From positions 77,743 to 141,742 of the forward strand of contig JAZUBU010000016.1 of assembly GCA_045638645.1 (NCBI GenBank): DNA of 64,000 nt, written 5' to 3'. The notes beneath the pieces are model-generated. The model was not told the DNA's origin, made no database searches, and saw only the letters and a program-made list of their open reading frames with translations. The DNA comes from JAGCJX01 sp045638645 (GTDB taxonomy: Bacteria > Bacteroidota > Bacteroidia > Bacteroidales > UBA932). This document shows, one piece after another, positions 16,984 through 26,106 of the stretch. Numbering within the stretch: the stretch's first letter is position 1; every line of letters begins with the position of its first letter. The position numbers were made by a program, and so were the translations under genes.

Positions 16984-17051
16984 GGATTTTACGATTTCTT
17001 CCGAAGATTGTTTTTCTTGAAGAAATAGGATATTCCGGCGATATTTTTTAG

Positions 17052-17059
17052 TATATTTG
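17052..17059 (+). promoter_or_regulatory. -7 box for the acyl-CoA synthetase operon
   Basis: TATATTTG, a perfect TAnnTTTG box, 19 bases before the ATG at 17079. The leader would be about 12 bases. Divergent from the HAD operon promoter about 90 bases to the left. Confidence 0.6.
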
Positions 17060-17078
17060 CGAGAATTAATAAGCGCTT

Positions 17079-19130
17079 ATGGTAACAAAACAACTGATAT
17101 CCCCTAAAAGCATCGTGGTTGTCGGAGGTTCTGACGACATCCACAAACCGGGTGGACGAACTCTTAAAAACTTGATCGACACCCAATTCTCGGGTCAACT
17201 CTACGTAGTAAACCCCAAATGTGATACCGTTCAAGGTGTACAATCTTACCGCAAAGTAGACGATCTTCCGGCCGTTGATTGTGCCATTTTGGCGATTCCG
17301 GCTGGCCTCTGTACCGAAGCGGTCAGCGTGCTCTGCAACAAGAAATCCTGCCGGGCCATCATCATCTTGTCTGCCGGTTTCCACGAAGACAGTCCGGAAG
17401 GAGCTGCCATTGAAAAAGAAATCACAGATATTTGCAACAGCACAGGTACATCCCTCATCGGTCCGAACTGCATCGGTGTCATGACCCCGAGCTATGCCGG
17501 TGTGTTTACACAACCAATTCCGAAATTGGCTCCCCACGGAGTGGATCTGATCTCCGGTTCCGGAGCAACCATCGTCTTCATCCTCGAAGCTGCCATGCAA
17601 CTGGGACTGACTTTCAACGAAGTTTTCTCAGTTGGAAACAGTGCCCAACTGGGTGTGGAAGACATCCTGGAATACTTGGATGAGTCGTACGTTCCGGGCA
17701 AGAGTGCTCCGGTAAAAATGCTTTACATTGAAAGCATCAACAATCCGCATAAATTGTACAAACACGCCGCTTCTTTGGCCGCAAAAGGGGTCAAGATTGC
17801 GGCTATCAAGTCCGGTTACAGCGAAGCCGGCAGCCGTGCTGCTTCTTCCCACACCGGTGCGATGGCCTCTCCGGACAAAGCCGTGGACGCGCTCTTCCGC
17901 AAAGCCGGCATCATCCGTTGCTACAGCCGGACAGAGCTGGTGACCGTGGCTTCCGCACTGATGTATCCGGAACCGCAAGGCAACCGCATTGCCATCATCA
18001 CCCACGCAGGCGGACCGGCCGTGATGCAAACAGACGTCCTGTCCAGCAATGGCGTGGACATCCCCAAGATCGAAGGACCGAAAGCAGATGCCCTGCTCAG
18101 CAAACTCTTCGCAGGTTCCTCTGTTTCCAACCCCATCGACTTCCTGGCAACCGGTACCGGTGAACAACTTGGAGAAATCATCGATGCCTGTGAGAACGAC
18201 TTTGATGTGGATGCAATGACCGTCATTTTCGGATCCCCGGGTCTGAGAACCGTAGGCGATGTGTATGACATTCTCTACGAACGCATCCAAAAATGCAAGA
18301 AACCCATTTATCCGGTTCTTCCGTCCATCGTCAACGTGGCCGATGACATTGCTGCCTTCCAAGCCAAAGGAGGCATCAGCTTCCCGGATGAAGTAGCCTT
18401 GGGTTCAGCTTTGGTAAAAATCATGAACCGTCCGAAACCGATTCAAGAAGTCACCCTTCCTCCCGTTGACCGCAAAATGATCCGCAAAGTCATTGACAGC
18501 AACAGCAACGGTTACCTGGCACCCGAACAGGTGCAAACCTTGCTGGATGCAGCGGGTATCAACCGGGCCAAAGAACGCGTGGTCTTTGACGTGGAAGGCC
18601 TGTTGGAAGGAGCCCGCGAAATCGGCTATCCCATCGTTATGAAAGTCGTTGGACCCGTTCACAAATCGGACGTAGGCGGTGTTACCCTGAACATCACCGA
18701 TGACAATACCCTCATCAACGAATTCAACCGGATGATGAACATTCCGGATGCAACTGGAACCCTTTTGCAACCGATGCTCTCCGGTACCCAGGTCTTCGTG
18801 GGTGCAAAACGGGATGAAAAATTCGGTCCCCTGGTGCTCTGCGGATTGGGTGGCATTTATGTGGAAGTCTTGAAAGACATCAGCTATGCCCTTTCTCCCG
18901 TTTCGGATAACGAAGCTCAGGAAATGTTGCGCAACCTGCGCAGTTTCAAATTGTTGGAAGGCGTTCGCGGACAAGAAGGAGTGAACCTTCCGCTGTTTGC
19001 CGAAACCATCCGCCGTGTTTCTGCGTTGTGCGAGGCCGCACCGGAAATTTTTGAAATGGACATCAATCCCTTGTTGGGCAATGCCAAACAAGTCATTGCC
19101 GTGGATGCCCGTATCCGCATTGAAAAATAA
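17079..19130 (+). CDS. Acetate/acyl-CoA ligase (ADP-forming), fused alpha-beta subunits
   Basis: A 683-residue cytoplasmic enzyme that converts acyl-CoA + ADP + Pi to the acid + CoA + ATP. Order: CoA-binding Rossmann domain (SIVVVGGSD), succinyl-CoA-ligase-like domains with the phosphohistidine site SSHTGAMA (H258), then an ATP-grasp domain (about 470-683) with GYPIVMKVVGPVHKSDVGGV and FEMDINPLL. Fusion in alpha-beta order matches the bacterial/archaeal ADP-forming family. It is the first gene of a run leading into a four-subunit 2-oxoacid:ferredoxin oxidoreductase, whose acyl-CoA product is its natural substrate; together they give substrate-level ATP from amino-acid-derived 2-oxoacids. Confidence 0.92.
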   Translation: MVTKQLISPKSIVVVGGSDDIHKPGGRTLKNLIDTQFSGQLYVVNPKCDTVQGVQSYRKVDDLPAVDCAILAIPAGLCTEAVSVLCNKKSCRAIIILSAGFHEDSPEGAAIEKEITDICNSTGTSLIGPNCIGVMTPSYAGVFTQPIPKLAPHGVDLISGSGATIVFILEAAMQLGLTFNEVFSVGNSAQLGVEDILEYLDESYVPGKSAPVKMLYIESINNPHKLYKHAASLAAKGVKIAAIKSGYSEAGSRAASSHTGAMASPDKAVDALFRKAGIIRCYSRTELVTVASALMYPEPQGNRIAIITHAGGPAVMQTDVLSSNGVDIPKIEGPKADALLSKLFAGSSVSNPIDFLATGTGEQLGEIIDACENDFDVDAMTVIFGSPGLRTVGDVYDILYERIQKCKKPIYPVLPSIVNVADDIAAFQAKGGISFPDEVALGSALVKIMNRPKPIQEVTLPPVDRKMIRKVIDSNSNGYLAPEQVQTLLDAAGINRAKERVVFDVEGLLEGAREIGYPIVMKVVGPVHKSDVGGVTLNITDDNTLINEFNRMMNIPDATGTLLQPMLSGTQVFVGAKRDEKFGPLVLCGLGGIYVEVLKDISYALSPVSDNEAQEMLRNLRSFKLLEGVRGQEGVNLPLFAETIRRVSALCEAAPEIFEMDINPLLGNAKQVIAVDARIRIEK

Positions 19131-19141
19131 AAGAACAGCTG

Positions 19142-19291
19142 ATGAAAAAGTTAGTAGCCTGGTACAAAGCACAAACTCCGACAACCCAAGGTATGATTTG
19201 GATGGGCGCGCTTTTGGTCATTGGCATCATCCTCCGCTGGGATTACATTTTTGAAACCGTCAAACGATCGTTCGGTTTTTTTGGAGAATAA
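19142..19291 (+). CDS. 49-residue single-span membrane protein, unknown
   Basis: A short open frame starting ATGAAAAAG, 11 bases after the CoA ligase stop, in the same direction as the surrounding operon. It reads MKKLVAWYKAQTPT, then a hydrophobic helix (GMIWMGALLVIGIILRW, residues 17-33), then a basic/aromatic tail FETVKRSFGFFGE. I do not recognise a family. Placement between the ligase and the ferredoxin subunit suggests it is a real gene that might anchor or modulate the oxidoreductase at the membrane; this is inference only. Confidence 0.6.
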   Translation: MKKLVAWYKAQTPTTQGMIWMGALLVIGIILRWDYIFETVKRSFGFFGE

Positions 19292-19335
19292 TTTATTAAC
19301 AAACAACTTAATAACAACTTTTTAAATTAACAGTT

Positions 19336-19557
19336 ATGGCATTAAAAGGAGCTATCGTCGTTGATAACGAAAGATGCAAAGGTTGTGGTGTTTGCGTGGC
19401 AAACTGCCCTACCAATACCATTGCGTTGGCCCAAGAGGTAAACGGCAAGGGTTACAACTTCGCCTACATGGCAAATCCTGACAGTTGTACCGGTTGTACA
19501 AACTGTGCTACCGTATGTCCCGATGCGGTAATTACCGTTTATAGAGTTAAAATTTAA
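19336..19557 (+). CDS. vorD: 2-oxoacid:ferredoxin oxidoreductase delta subunit (2[4Fe-4S] ferredoxin)
   Basis: A 73-residue ferredoxin with two CxxCxxCxxxCP clusters (CKGCGVCVANCP and CTGCTNCATVCP), with an 18-residue loop between. As in KorD/VorD/PorD, it carries electrons from the catalytic subunits to the free ferredoxin pool. It leads the subunit order D-A-B-C typical of Bacteroidota. Assignment to branched-chain (Vor) versus 2-oxoglutarate (Kor) use cannot be settled from sequence. Confidence 0.9.
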   Translation: MALKGAIVVDNERCKGCGVCVANCPTNTIALAQEVNGKGYNFAYMANPDSCTGCTNCATVCPDAVITVYRVKI

Positions 19558-19569
19558 TTTGGATTCAAT

Positions 19570-20646
19570 ATGGCAGAAAAGATTCTAATCAAAGGTAACG
19601 AAGCCATCGCTATTGCTGCAATTCACTGTGGTTGCGACGGTTATTTCGGTTATCCGATTACCCCTCAATCTGAGGTAATGGAAACATTGATGAAAGAAAA
19701 ACCGTGGGAAACTACCGGTATGGTTGTGCTCCAAGCGGAAAGTGAAACTTCTTCCATCAACATGGTTTACGGTGGCGCTTGCTGCGGTAAAAAAGTAATG
19801 ACTTCATCTTCCAGCCCGGGTGTCAGCTTGATGGCAGAAGGTTTGAGTTATTTGGCAGGTGCTGAACTCCCCTGCTTGGTTGTAAACGTAATGCGTGGTG
19901 GTCCGGGTCTGGGTACCATCCAACCGAGCCAAGGTGACTATTTCCAAGCAACCAAAGGTGGTGGACACGGAGACTACCGTATGTACGTATTGGCTCCCGC
20001 TTCTGGACAAGATATGTATGACTTCGTTGACAAAGCATTCGAAGTTGCATTCAAATACCGTATCCCTGCCATGATCCTGGCTGACGGTGTGATCGGTCAA
20101 ATGATGGAAAAAGTAGAATTCCGTCCGATGAAACCCCGTCGTACCGAAGAAGAAGTAAAAGCACAATGCGATGCTTGGGCAACCGTAGGTAAAGGTGCTC
20201 ACCGTGGTGGCAACACCATTACTTCTTTGGCATTGGATCCGGAAGTGCAAGAACGTCACAACATCCACCTCCAAGCGAAATACAAAGAAATGGAAGAAAA
20301 CGAAGTGCTCTACGAAACCTACCGTGCAGAAGACGCTGAACACTTGATCGTTGCTTTCGGTTGTATGTCCCGTATTTGCCAAAATACCGTGGATGAAGCT
20401 CGTGAAAAAGGTATCAAGATGGGTCTGATCCGTCCGATTACCCTCTTCCCCTTCCCGAAAAAAGAAATCGACGCATTTGTACCGCAACTCAAGAGCATCA
20501 TGTCTGTTGAATTGAACGCAGGTCAAATGGTTGAAGACATCCGTCAAATTGCGAACGGTCGCGTACCGGTTTACTTCTACGGCCGTCAAGGTGGTATCAT
20601 CCCGTCACCGGAAGAAGTTCTCGAAGCTTATTTGAAACACATTTAA
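19570..20646 (+). CDS. 2-oxoacid:ferredoxin oxidoreductase alpha subunit (VorB/KorA-like)
   Basis: A 358-residue subunit holding the pyrimidine-binding (PYR) domain of a TPP enzyme and the transketolase C-like domain. Recognisable: the N-terminal GNEAIAIAAIHCGCDGYFGYPITPQSE, common to KorA/VorB; a conserved active-site region QAESETSSINMVYGG; and SPGVSLMAEGLSYLAGAELP. It pairs with the TPP-binding beta subunit to decarboxylate 2-oxoacids with CoA, reducing ferredoxin. Highly biased codons suggest strong expression. Gaps to neighbours are 12 and 11 bases. Confidence 0.92.
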   Translation: MAEKILIKGNEAIAIAAIHCGCDGYFGYPITPQSEVMETLMKEKPWETTGMVVLQAESETSSINMVYGGACCGKKVMTSSSSPGVSLMAEGLSYLAGAELPCLVVNVMRGGPGLGTIQPSQGDYFQATKGGGHGDYRMYVLAPASGQDMYDFVDKAFEVAFKYRIPAMILADGVIGQMMEKVEFRPMKPRRTEEEVKAQCDAWATVGKGAHRGGNTITSLALDPEVQERHNIHLQAKYKEMEENEVLYETYRAEDAEHLIVAFGCMSRICQNTVDEAREKGIKMGLIRPITLFPFPKKEIDAFVPQLKSIMSVELNAGQMVEDIRQIANGRVPVYFYGRQGGIIPSPEEVLEAYLKHI

Positions 20647-20657
20647 TTTAGAGCACT

Positions 20658-21419
20658 ATGGATATCAAAGATATTATCAAACCCGAAAACAAGGTGTATG
20701 GCAGAACCCCTGTTTTGAAAGAAAATGTGATGCACTATTGTCCCGGCTGCTCACACGGTACCGTTCACAAACTCGTTGCTGAAGTTATCGAAGAAATGGG
20801 CATCCAAGACAAAACCATCGGTATTTCACCGGTAGGTTGCTCTGTATTCGCCTACAACTACTTGGATATTGACTGGCAACAAGCCGCTCACGGTCGTGCA
20901 CCGGCCTTGGCAACAGCTACCAAACGTTTGAACCCTGACAAATACGTGTTCACTTACCAAGGTGACGGTGACTTGGCTTCCATCGGTTGTGCAGAAATCA
21001 TGCACGCTTGCAGCCGCGGTGAAAACATCGTTGTCATCTTCATCAACAACGCCATCTACGGTATGACCGGTGGACAAATGGCTCCGACCACCTTGTTGGG
21101 CATGGTTACTGCAACCACTCCCTACGGTCGTGACCCGAAACTCAACGGTTTCCCGCTCAAAATCACCGAACTGATTGCTCAATTGGAAGGTACTTGCTAC
21201 GTAACCCGTCAATCTGTTCAAAATCCGGCTTCTGCCCGCAAAGCGAAAAAAGCAATCCGCAAAGCGTTTGAAAACCAAGCGATGGGCAAAGGTACCTCCT
21301 TCGTAGAAATCGTTGGTACTTGCAACTCCGGATGGAAGATGACACCCGTGAAAGCAAACAAATGGATGGAAGAAAACATGTTCCCCTTCTATCCCCTCGG
21401 AGACATGAAAGACAGATAA
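20658..21419 (+). CDS. 2-oxoacid:ferredoxin oxidoreductase beta subunit (TPP-binding)
   Basis: A 253-residue subunit with the thiamine diphosphate motif GDGD (102-105) and the downstream NNAIYGMTGGQMAPTT that completes the Mg/TPP site. The N-terminal YCPGCSHG is conserved in the KorB/VorC group. It catalyses the decarboxylation step together with the alpha subunit. The protein lacks its own cysteine cluster, so the delta ferredoxin must supply Fe-S centres. Confidence 0.93.
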   Translation: MDIKDIIKPENKVYGRTPVLKENVMHYCPGCSHGTVHKLVAEVIEEMGIQDKTIGISPVGCSVFAYNYLDIDWQQAAHGRAPALATATKRLNPDKYVFTYQGDGDLASIGCAEIMHACSRGENIVVIFINNAIYGMTGGQMAPTTLLGMVTATTPYGRDPKLNGFPLKITELIAQLEGTCYVTRQSVQNPASARKAKKAIRKAFENQAMGKGTSFVEIVGTCNSGWKMTPVKANKWMEENMFPFYPLGDMKDR

Positions 21420-21440
21420 TAATTAAACAGTAACATATTT

Positions 21441-21992
21441 ATGAAAGAAGAAATCATCATTGCCGGTTTCGGGGGACAAGGTGTTTTATCAATGGGTAAA
21501 ATCTTGGCTTACTCCGGTATTATGCAAGATCAAGAAGTAGCATGGATGCCTTCATACGGTCCGGAAATGCGTGGCGGTACTGCCAACGTAACCGTTATCC
21601 TCAGCGATGACCGCATCAGCTCTCCGATCTTGAGCAAATTTGATACAGCTATCATCCTGAACCAACAATCGTTGGACAAATTTGAATCTCGCGTAAAACC
21701 GGGTGGATTGTTGATCTACGATCCCAACGGAATTACCCGTCACCCTGAAAGAACAGACATCACCGTTTGCCGCATCGCAGCCGTGGATGAATCTGCCAAA
21801 TTGGGTAACGCAAAAGCATACAACATGGTGGTATTGGGTGCATTCCTGAAAATGAAACCCATCGTGACCATGGAAAACGTAGTGAAAGGCTTGAAGAAAT
21901 CCATTCCTTCCCGCCACCACCACTTGATTCCGATGAACGAAGAAGCCATCAACGTAGGTATGAACGCAATTGAAATTGTAAACCAATTGTAA
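21441..21992 (+). CDS. 2-oxoacid:ferredoxin oxidoreductase gamma subunit
   Basis: A 183-residue POR-gamma-type subunit, starting EEIIIAGFGGQGVLSMGKILAYSG and containing SYGPEMRGGTANVTVILSD, both typical of KorC/VorA. It binds CoA and completes the heterotetramer. Last gene of the operon; a GC-rich hairpin follows. Confidence 0.92.
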   Translation: MKEEIIIAGFGGQGVLSMGKILAYSGIMQDQEVAWMPSYGPEMRGGTANVTVILSDDRISSPILSKFDTAIILNQQSLDKFESRVKPGGLLIYDPNGITRHPERTDITVCRIAAVDESAKLGNAKAYNMVVLGAFLKMKPIVTMENVVKGLKKSIPSRHHHLIPMNEEAINVGMNAIEIVNQL

Positions 21993-22015
21993 TCACCAAC
22001 CTACGGATCAATGAA

Positions 22016-22052
22016 AGAGGGCTGCCGGTCGTCAGCCCTCTTCTATTTTTCT
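22016..22052 (+). terminator. Terminator after the oxidoreductase operon
   Basis: AGAGGGCTG (22016-22024) pairs with CAGCCCTCT (22033-22041), followed by a T-rich stretch. It also ends close to the convergent membrane protein gene. Confidence 0.85.
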
Positions 22053-22070
22053 TTATCCGAAACCCGTTGT

Positions 22071-22658
22071 TTAATACAATTCCGAGTTGGAGAAATTTCT
22101 CCATCCCATGAAAGCATAAACCAAAACAACTACGGAACAGATGATGCCCAAGAACGGAATGAAGGCCAGAACGATGCCAATCAACGAAACCAGCATCATC
22201 GTCCACAATTGTTGTGCACCTTTGGCAGCCAACTCGTCGATAGGCAACTTACGCAAAATACCAAAACCCTGCATCATGAACACAAATCCGATGATGTTGA
22301 AGATGAGTCCTACGATTCCCAAGAACGGAATGATATCCAGAATCGTACCAACCAATCCAAACAGGGCTCCTCTGTAAATTTTGGCAGTACCTTCTTCCAT
22401 TTTTGTACCAACTGCACTATCACGCATTCCCTTGATACCCAAGAAGTAATAAATGTATCCCAACAATCCTAAGATGCCTACGATGATCGGACCGAGGAAT
22501 CCACCGGCTCCTTCACCGGAAGCCAAGGAGGCCAGGGCGGCGGCACCTGAAATCAAAGCAATGATTGCTCCTACAACGCCTGTCAACAATGTGTACGTCA
22601 AAAATCCATAGAAAGCTTTGTTTACGCTTGCTTTCCAAAGTTCAGCTTTATTTTCCAT
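22071..22658 (-). CDS. Polytopic membrane protein, unknown
   Basis: A 195-residue integral membrane protein with four to six hydrophobic segments (about residues 17-45, 54-75, 97-130 and 150-185). Two segments contain the same IPFLGI core (DIIPFLGIVGLIFNIIGF and AFIPFLGIICSVVVLVYA), suggesting an internal duplication. I do not recognise a family with confidence; it resembles the small Yip1/DUF-type membrane proteins of Bacteroidales. It is monocistronic, between a terminator and the galE-rfbAB operon. A TAnnTTTG box lies 35 bases upstream. Confidence 0.65.
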   Translation of the reverse strand: MENKAELWKASVNKAFYGFLTYTLLTGVVGAIIALISGAAALASLASGEGAGGFLGPIIVGILGLLGYIYYFLGIKGMRDSAVGTKMEEGTAKIYRGALFGLVGTILDIIPFLGIVGLIFNIIGFVFMMQGFGILRKLPIDELAAKGAQQLWTMMLVSLIGIVLAFIPFLGIICSVVVLVYAFMGWRNFSNSELY

Positions 22659-22692
22659 AGTACTAACTATTAAAATGATTAAAAATCTTTTC

Positions 22693-22700
22693 CAAAGGTA
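22693..22700 (-). promoter_or_regulatory. -7 box for the membrane protein gene
   Basis: Minus-strand TACCTTTG, about 35 bases before the ATG at 22658. Confidence 0.45.
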
Positions 22701-22741
22701 CTCATTTTTCTTTGTGTAAGCTACAATTCATCCTCAGAATA

Positions 22742-23848
22742 TTACTTCTTGCCCACACTGCTCTCCAACCAGGCGGTATTCTCCAGATACCAACGGACCG
22801 TTCGCTCAATGCCTTCCTCAAACTGCAAGGCAGGTTCCCAACCCAACTCCCGCTGGATTTTTGTAGAATCAATGGCATAGCGCAAATCATGACCGGCACG
22901 ATCCGCAACGAACGAAATCAATTCCTCACTGAATCCTTCCGGATGGCCCAATTGCCGGTCCACCGTTCGCACCAACACCCGAATCAAGTCGATGTTTTTC
23001 CATTCATTGAATCCACCGACGTTGTACGTTTCCCCTACCTTCCCTTTGTGGAAAATCAGATCGATGGCACGGGCATGATCTTCAACATACAGCCAATCCC
23101 GGACGTTTTCCCCTTTTCCATAAACCGGCAGAGGTTTTCGTTCCAGAATATTCTTGATAAACAAGGGAATCAACTTCTCCGGATACTGGTTCGGCCCATA
23201 ATTGTTCGAACAGTTACTGATCACGACGGGCAAACCATAGGTATCGTGAAAAGCGCGCACCAGGTGATCGGACGAAGCCTTGGACGCTGAATACGGTGAG
23301 TGGGGCCGATACTTGTCCGTCTCCCGGAAAAAATCGGTACCATAGGCCAGATGGTGTTCTCCGGATGAGGCCTTGGTCTGGAACGGAGGCTCAATTCCTT
23401 GCGGATGCGTCATTTCCAGGGCGCCATAGACTTCATCGGTAGAAATATGGTAGAAGCGGTTACCCTCATAAGGTTGCTCAGCTTCCCCCCAAACGGTTTT
23501 GGCAGCCTGCAACAGCGAAAGCGTCCCCAAGACATTGGTCCGGGCAAAGGTAAACGGATCCTCAATGCTCCGATCCACATGACTTTCTGCAGCCAGGTGT
23601 ACAATTCCGGTTACTTGCTCTCGACGGAGTAAATCCAGAACAAGTTCAAAATCACAGATATCCCCTTGAACAAACGTATAATTCGGCAAATGTTCCACGT
23701 CCCGAAGGTTCTCCAGGTTACCGGCATAGGTCAATTTATCCAGATTGATGATCCGATACTGCGGATATTGCGTTGCAAACAAACGGACCACGTGACTGCC
23801 GATGAAACCGGCACCGCCCGTAATCAATAAGGTCTTTTGATACTTCAT
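22742..23848 (-). CDS. rfbB: dTDP-glucose 4,6-dehydratase
   Basis: A 368-residue extended short-chain dehydrogenase making dTDP-4-keto-6-deoxyglucose, the precursor of dTDP-rhamnose and other surface sugars. NAD motif TGGAGFIG at 10-17; catalytic YSASK followed by ASSDHLVRAFHDTYGLP; family segment SNNYGPNQYPEKLIPL. The open frame extends upstream by 55 codons into rfbA; the ATG at 23846-23848 starts the standard N-terminus. It follows rfbA by 13 bases. rfbC and rfbD are not in the window. Confidence 0.95.
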   Translation of the reverse strand: MKYQKTLLITGGAGFIGSHVVRLFATQYPQYRIINLDKLTYAGNLENLRDVEHLPNYTFVQGDICDFELVLDLLRREQVTGIVHLAAESHVDRSIEDPFTFARTNVLGTLSLLQAAKTVWGEAEQPYEGNRFYHISTDEVYGALEMTHPQGIEPPFQTKASSGEHHLAYGTDFFRETDKYRPHSPYSASKASSDHLVRAFHDTYGLPVVISNCSNNYGPNQYPEKLIPLFIKNILERKPLPVYGKGENVRDWLYVEDHARAIDLIFHKGKVGETYNVGGFNEWKNIDLIRVLVRTVDRQLGHPEGFSEELISFVADRAGHDLRYAIDSTKIQRELGWEPALQFEEGIERTVRWYLENTAWLESSVGKK

Positions 23849-23861
23849 AAATTTCTTCAAG

Positions 23862-24764
<903 letters not shown>

Positions 24765-24787
24765 ATTGACACTGAATTTTTACAAAA

Positions 24788-25819
24788 TTAACGAATCTCT
24801 TCCGAATATCCATTCGGATTGTTCTTCTGCCAGTTCCAGGCATCCCGGCACATGTCTTCGATGCCGTACTCTGCCACCCAACCCAACTCGTTCCGCGCCT
24901 TGGTGGAATCACTGTAACAAACCGCAATGTCCCCCGGACGACGATCCTGAATGCGGTAAGGGATGGCCACACCATTGACCCGTTCAAAGGTCTTCACGAG
25001 ATCCAACACAGAATATCCGGTACCCGTACCCAGGTTATAAACTACTGCACCACACTGTTTTTCAATGGCAGACAGGGCACAAACATGCCCCCTGGCCAAA
25101 TCCACCACATGGATAAAATCCCGGACCCCCGTACCATCGGGTGTATCGTAGTCATTGCCAAACACTCCCAACTCCGGACGTTTTCCTACAGCCACTTGCG
25201 TAATGTACGGCATCAGGTTATTCGGTATCCCGTTGGGATTTTCCCCAATACGTCCGCTGGGATGTGCACCGATCGGATTGAAGTAGCGCAGCAGAACCAC
25301 GTTCCACTCCGGATCCGCTTTCTGCACATCCATCAGCACCTCCTCCAGCATGCTTTTGGTCTGACCGTACGGATTGGTGCAACGGCCTTTCGGACAATCC
25401 TCGGTAATCGGTATTTGGGTAGGATTGCCGTAGACGGTCGCTGAAGATGAGAAAACCAGGTTCTTGCAGCCGTGTTTTCGCAACTGATCCACCAGAACAA
25501 ACGTGCTGTTCATGTTATTCTCGTAGTATTCGAGCGGCTTTGCAACGGATTCGCCAACCGCTTTCAGTCCGGCAAAATGAATGCAAGCATGGATCGGATG
25601 CAAGCTCAGGATTTCATCCATCGCCACGGCATCGCGGACATCCACCTCATAAAAAGGAAAATTCTTCCCAATGATCTGGGCTACACGAAAAAGGGCCTCC
25701 TTTTGTGCATTGACCAGGTTGTCCACAACAACAAATTCATAACCGGCTTTATCCAGTTCTATCAACGTATGACTACCGATGTAGCCTGCGCCGCCGGTCA
25801 CCAAGATTGTTTTACTCAT
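24788..25819 (-). CDS. galE: UDP-glucose 4-epimerase
   Basis: A 343-residue extended SDR that interconverts UDP-glucose and UDP-galactose. NAD-binding TGGAGYIGSH at 8-17, SSSATVYG, catalytic YGQTK, and the C-terminal SDSTKARNELGW typical of GalE. First gene of a leftward operon for surface-polysaccharide precursors; a TAnnTTTG box is 22 bases upstream. Confidence 0.94.
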   Translation of the reverse strand: MSKTILVTGGAGYIGSHTLIELDKAGYEFVVVDNLVNAQKEALFRVAQIIGKNFPFYEVDVRDAVAMDEILSLHPIHACIHFAGLKAVGESVAKPLEYYENNMNSTFVLVDQLRKHGCKNLVFSSSATVYGNPTQIPITEDCPKGRCTNPYGQTKSMLEEVLMDVQKADPEWNVVLLRYFNPIGAHPSGRIGENPNGIPNNLMPYITQVAVGKRPELGVFGNDYDTPDGTGVRDFIHVVDLARGHVCALSAIEKQCGAVVYNLGTGTGYSVLDLVKTFERVNGVAIPYRIQDRRPGDIAVCYSDSTKARNELGWVAEYGIEDMCRDAWNWQKNNPNGYSEEIR

Positions 25820-25840
25820 ATTCAGCTTCTATGATTTTGG

Positions 25841-25848
25841 CAAATTTA
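25841..25848 (-). promoter_or_regulatory. -7 box for galE-rfbA-rfbB
   Basis: Minus-strand TAAATTTG, 22 bases before the galE ATG, giving a leader of about 15 bases. No good -33 element. Confidence 0.5.
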
Positions 25849-25884
25849 AGAAAATCATCCCCGACTCCCAACCGGGATCACCAA

Positions 25885-25975
25885 AACGGAGAAGAAAATG
25901 CGCTTTTTTCTTCTCCGTTGCCCATCAGGCGACAAATATGGTGTCCGGCCCTTGTGGAATTACGTTTTCCACAAG
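25885..25975. repeat. Two perfect inverted repeats between divergent galE and the lipoprotein gene
   Basis: The first has 14-base arms (AACGGAGAAGAAAA at 25885-25898, complement at 25906-25919, loop 7). The second has 9-base arms (CTTGTGGAA at 25951-25959, complement at 25967-25975). Neither follows a gene in the sense needed for a normal terminator, and neither has a T-run. They lie upstream of both divergent promoters. Confidence 0.75.
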
Positions 25976-26055
25976 CCGTGGAAATCCATTTGGATTCTCT
26001 TTCCATCCGTTGTCAGCAATAAATCCCAATATCTGTGCCAGAATCAGAAGAATCT

Positions 26056-26086
26056 TTTGGTAAATGATTTCTTATGTATATTTTTG
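26056..26086 (+). promoter_or_regulatory. Promoter of the lectin-like lipoprotein gene
   Basis: TTTG (26056-26059), 19-base spacer, TATTTTTG (26079-26086): both elements of a Bacteroidota promoter at ideal spacing, 20 bases before the ATG. Confidence 0.7.
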
Positions 26087-26106
26087 TAAAAAAATTATAA
26101 CGAATT

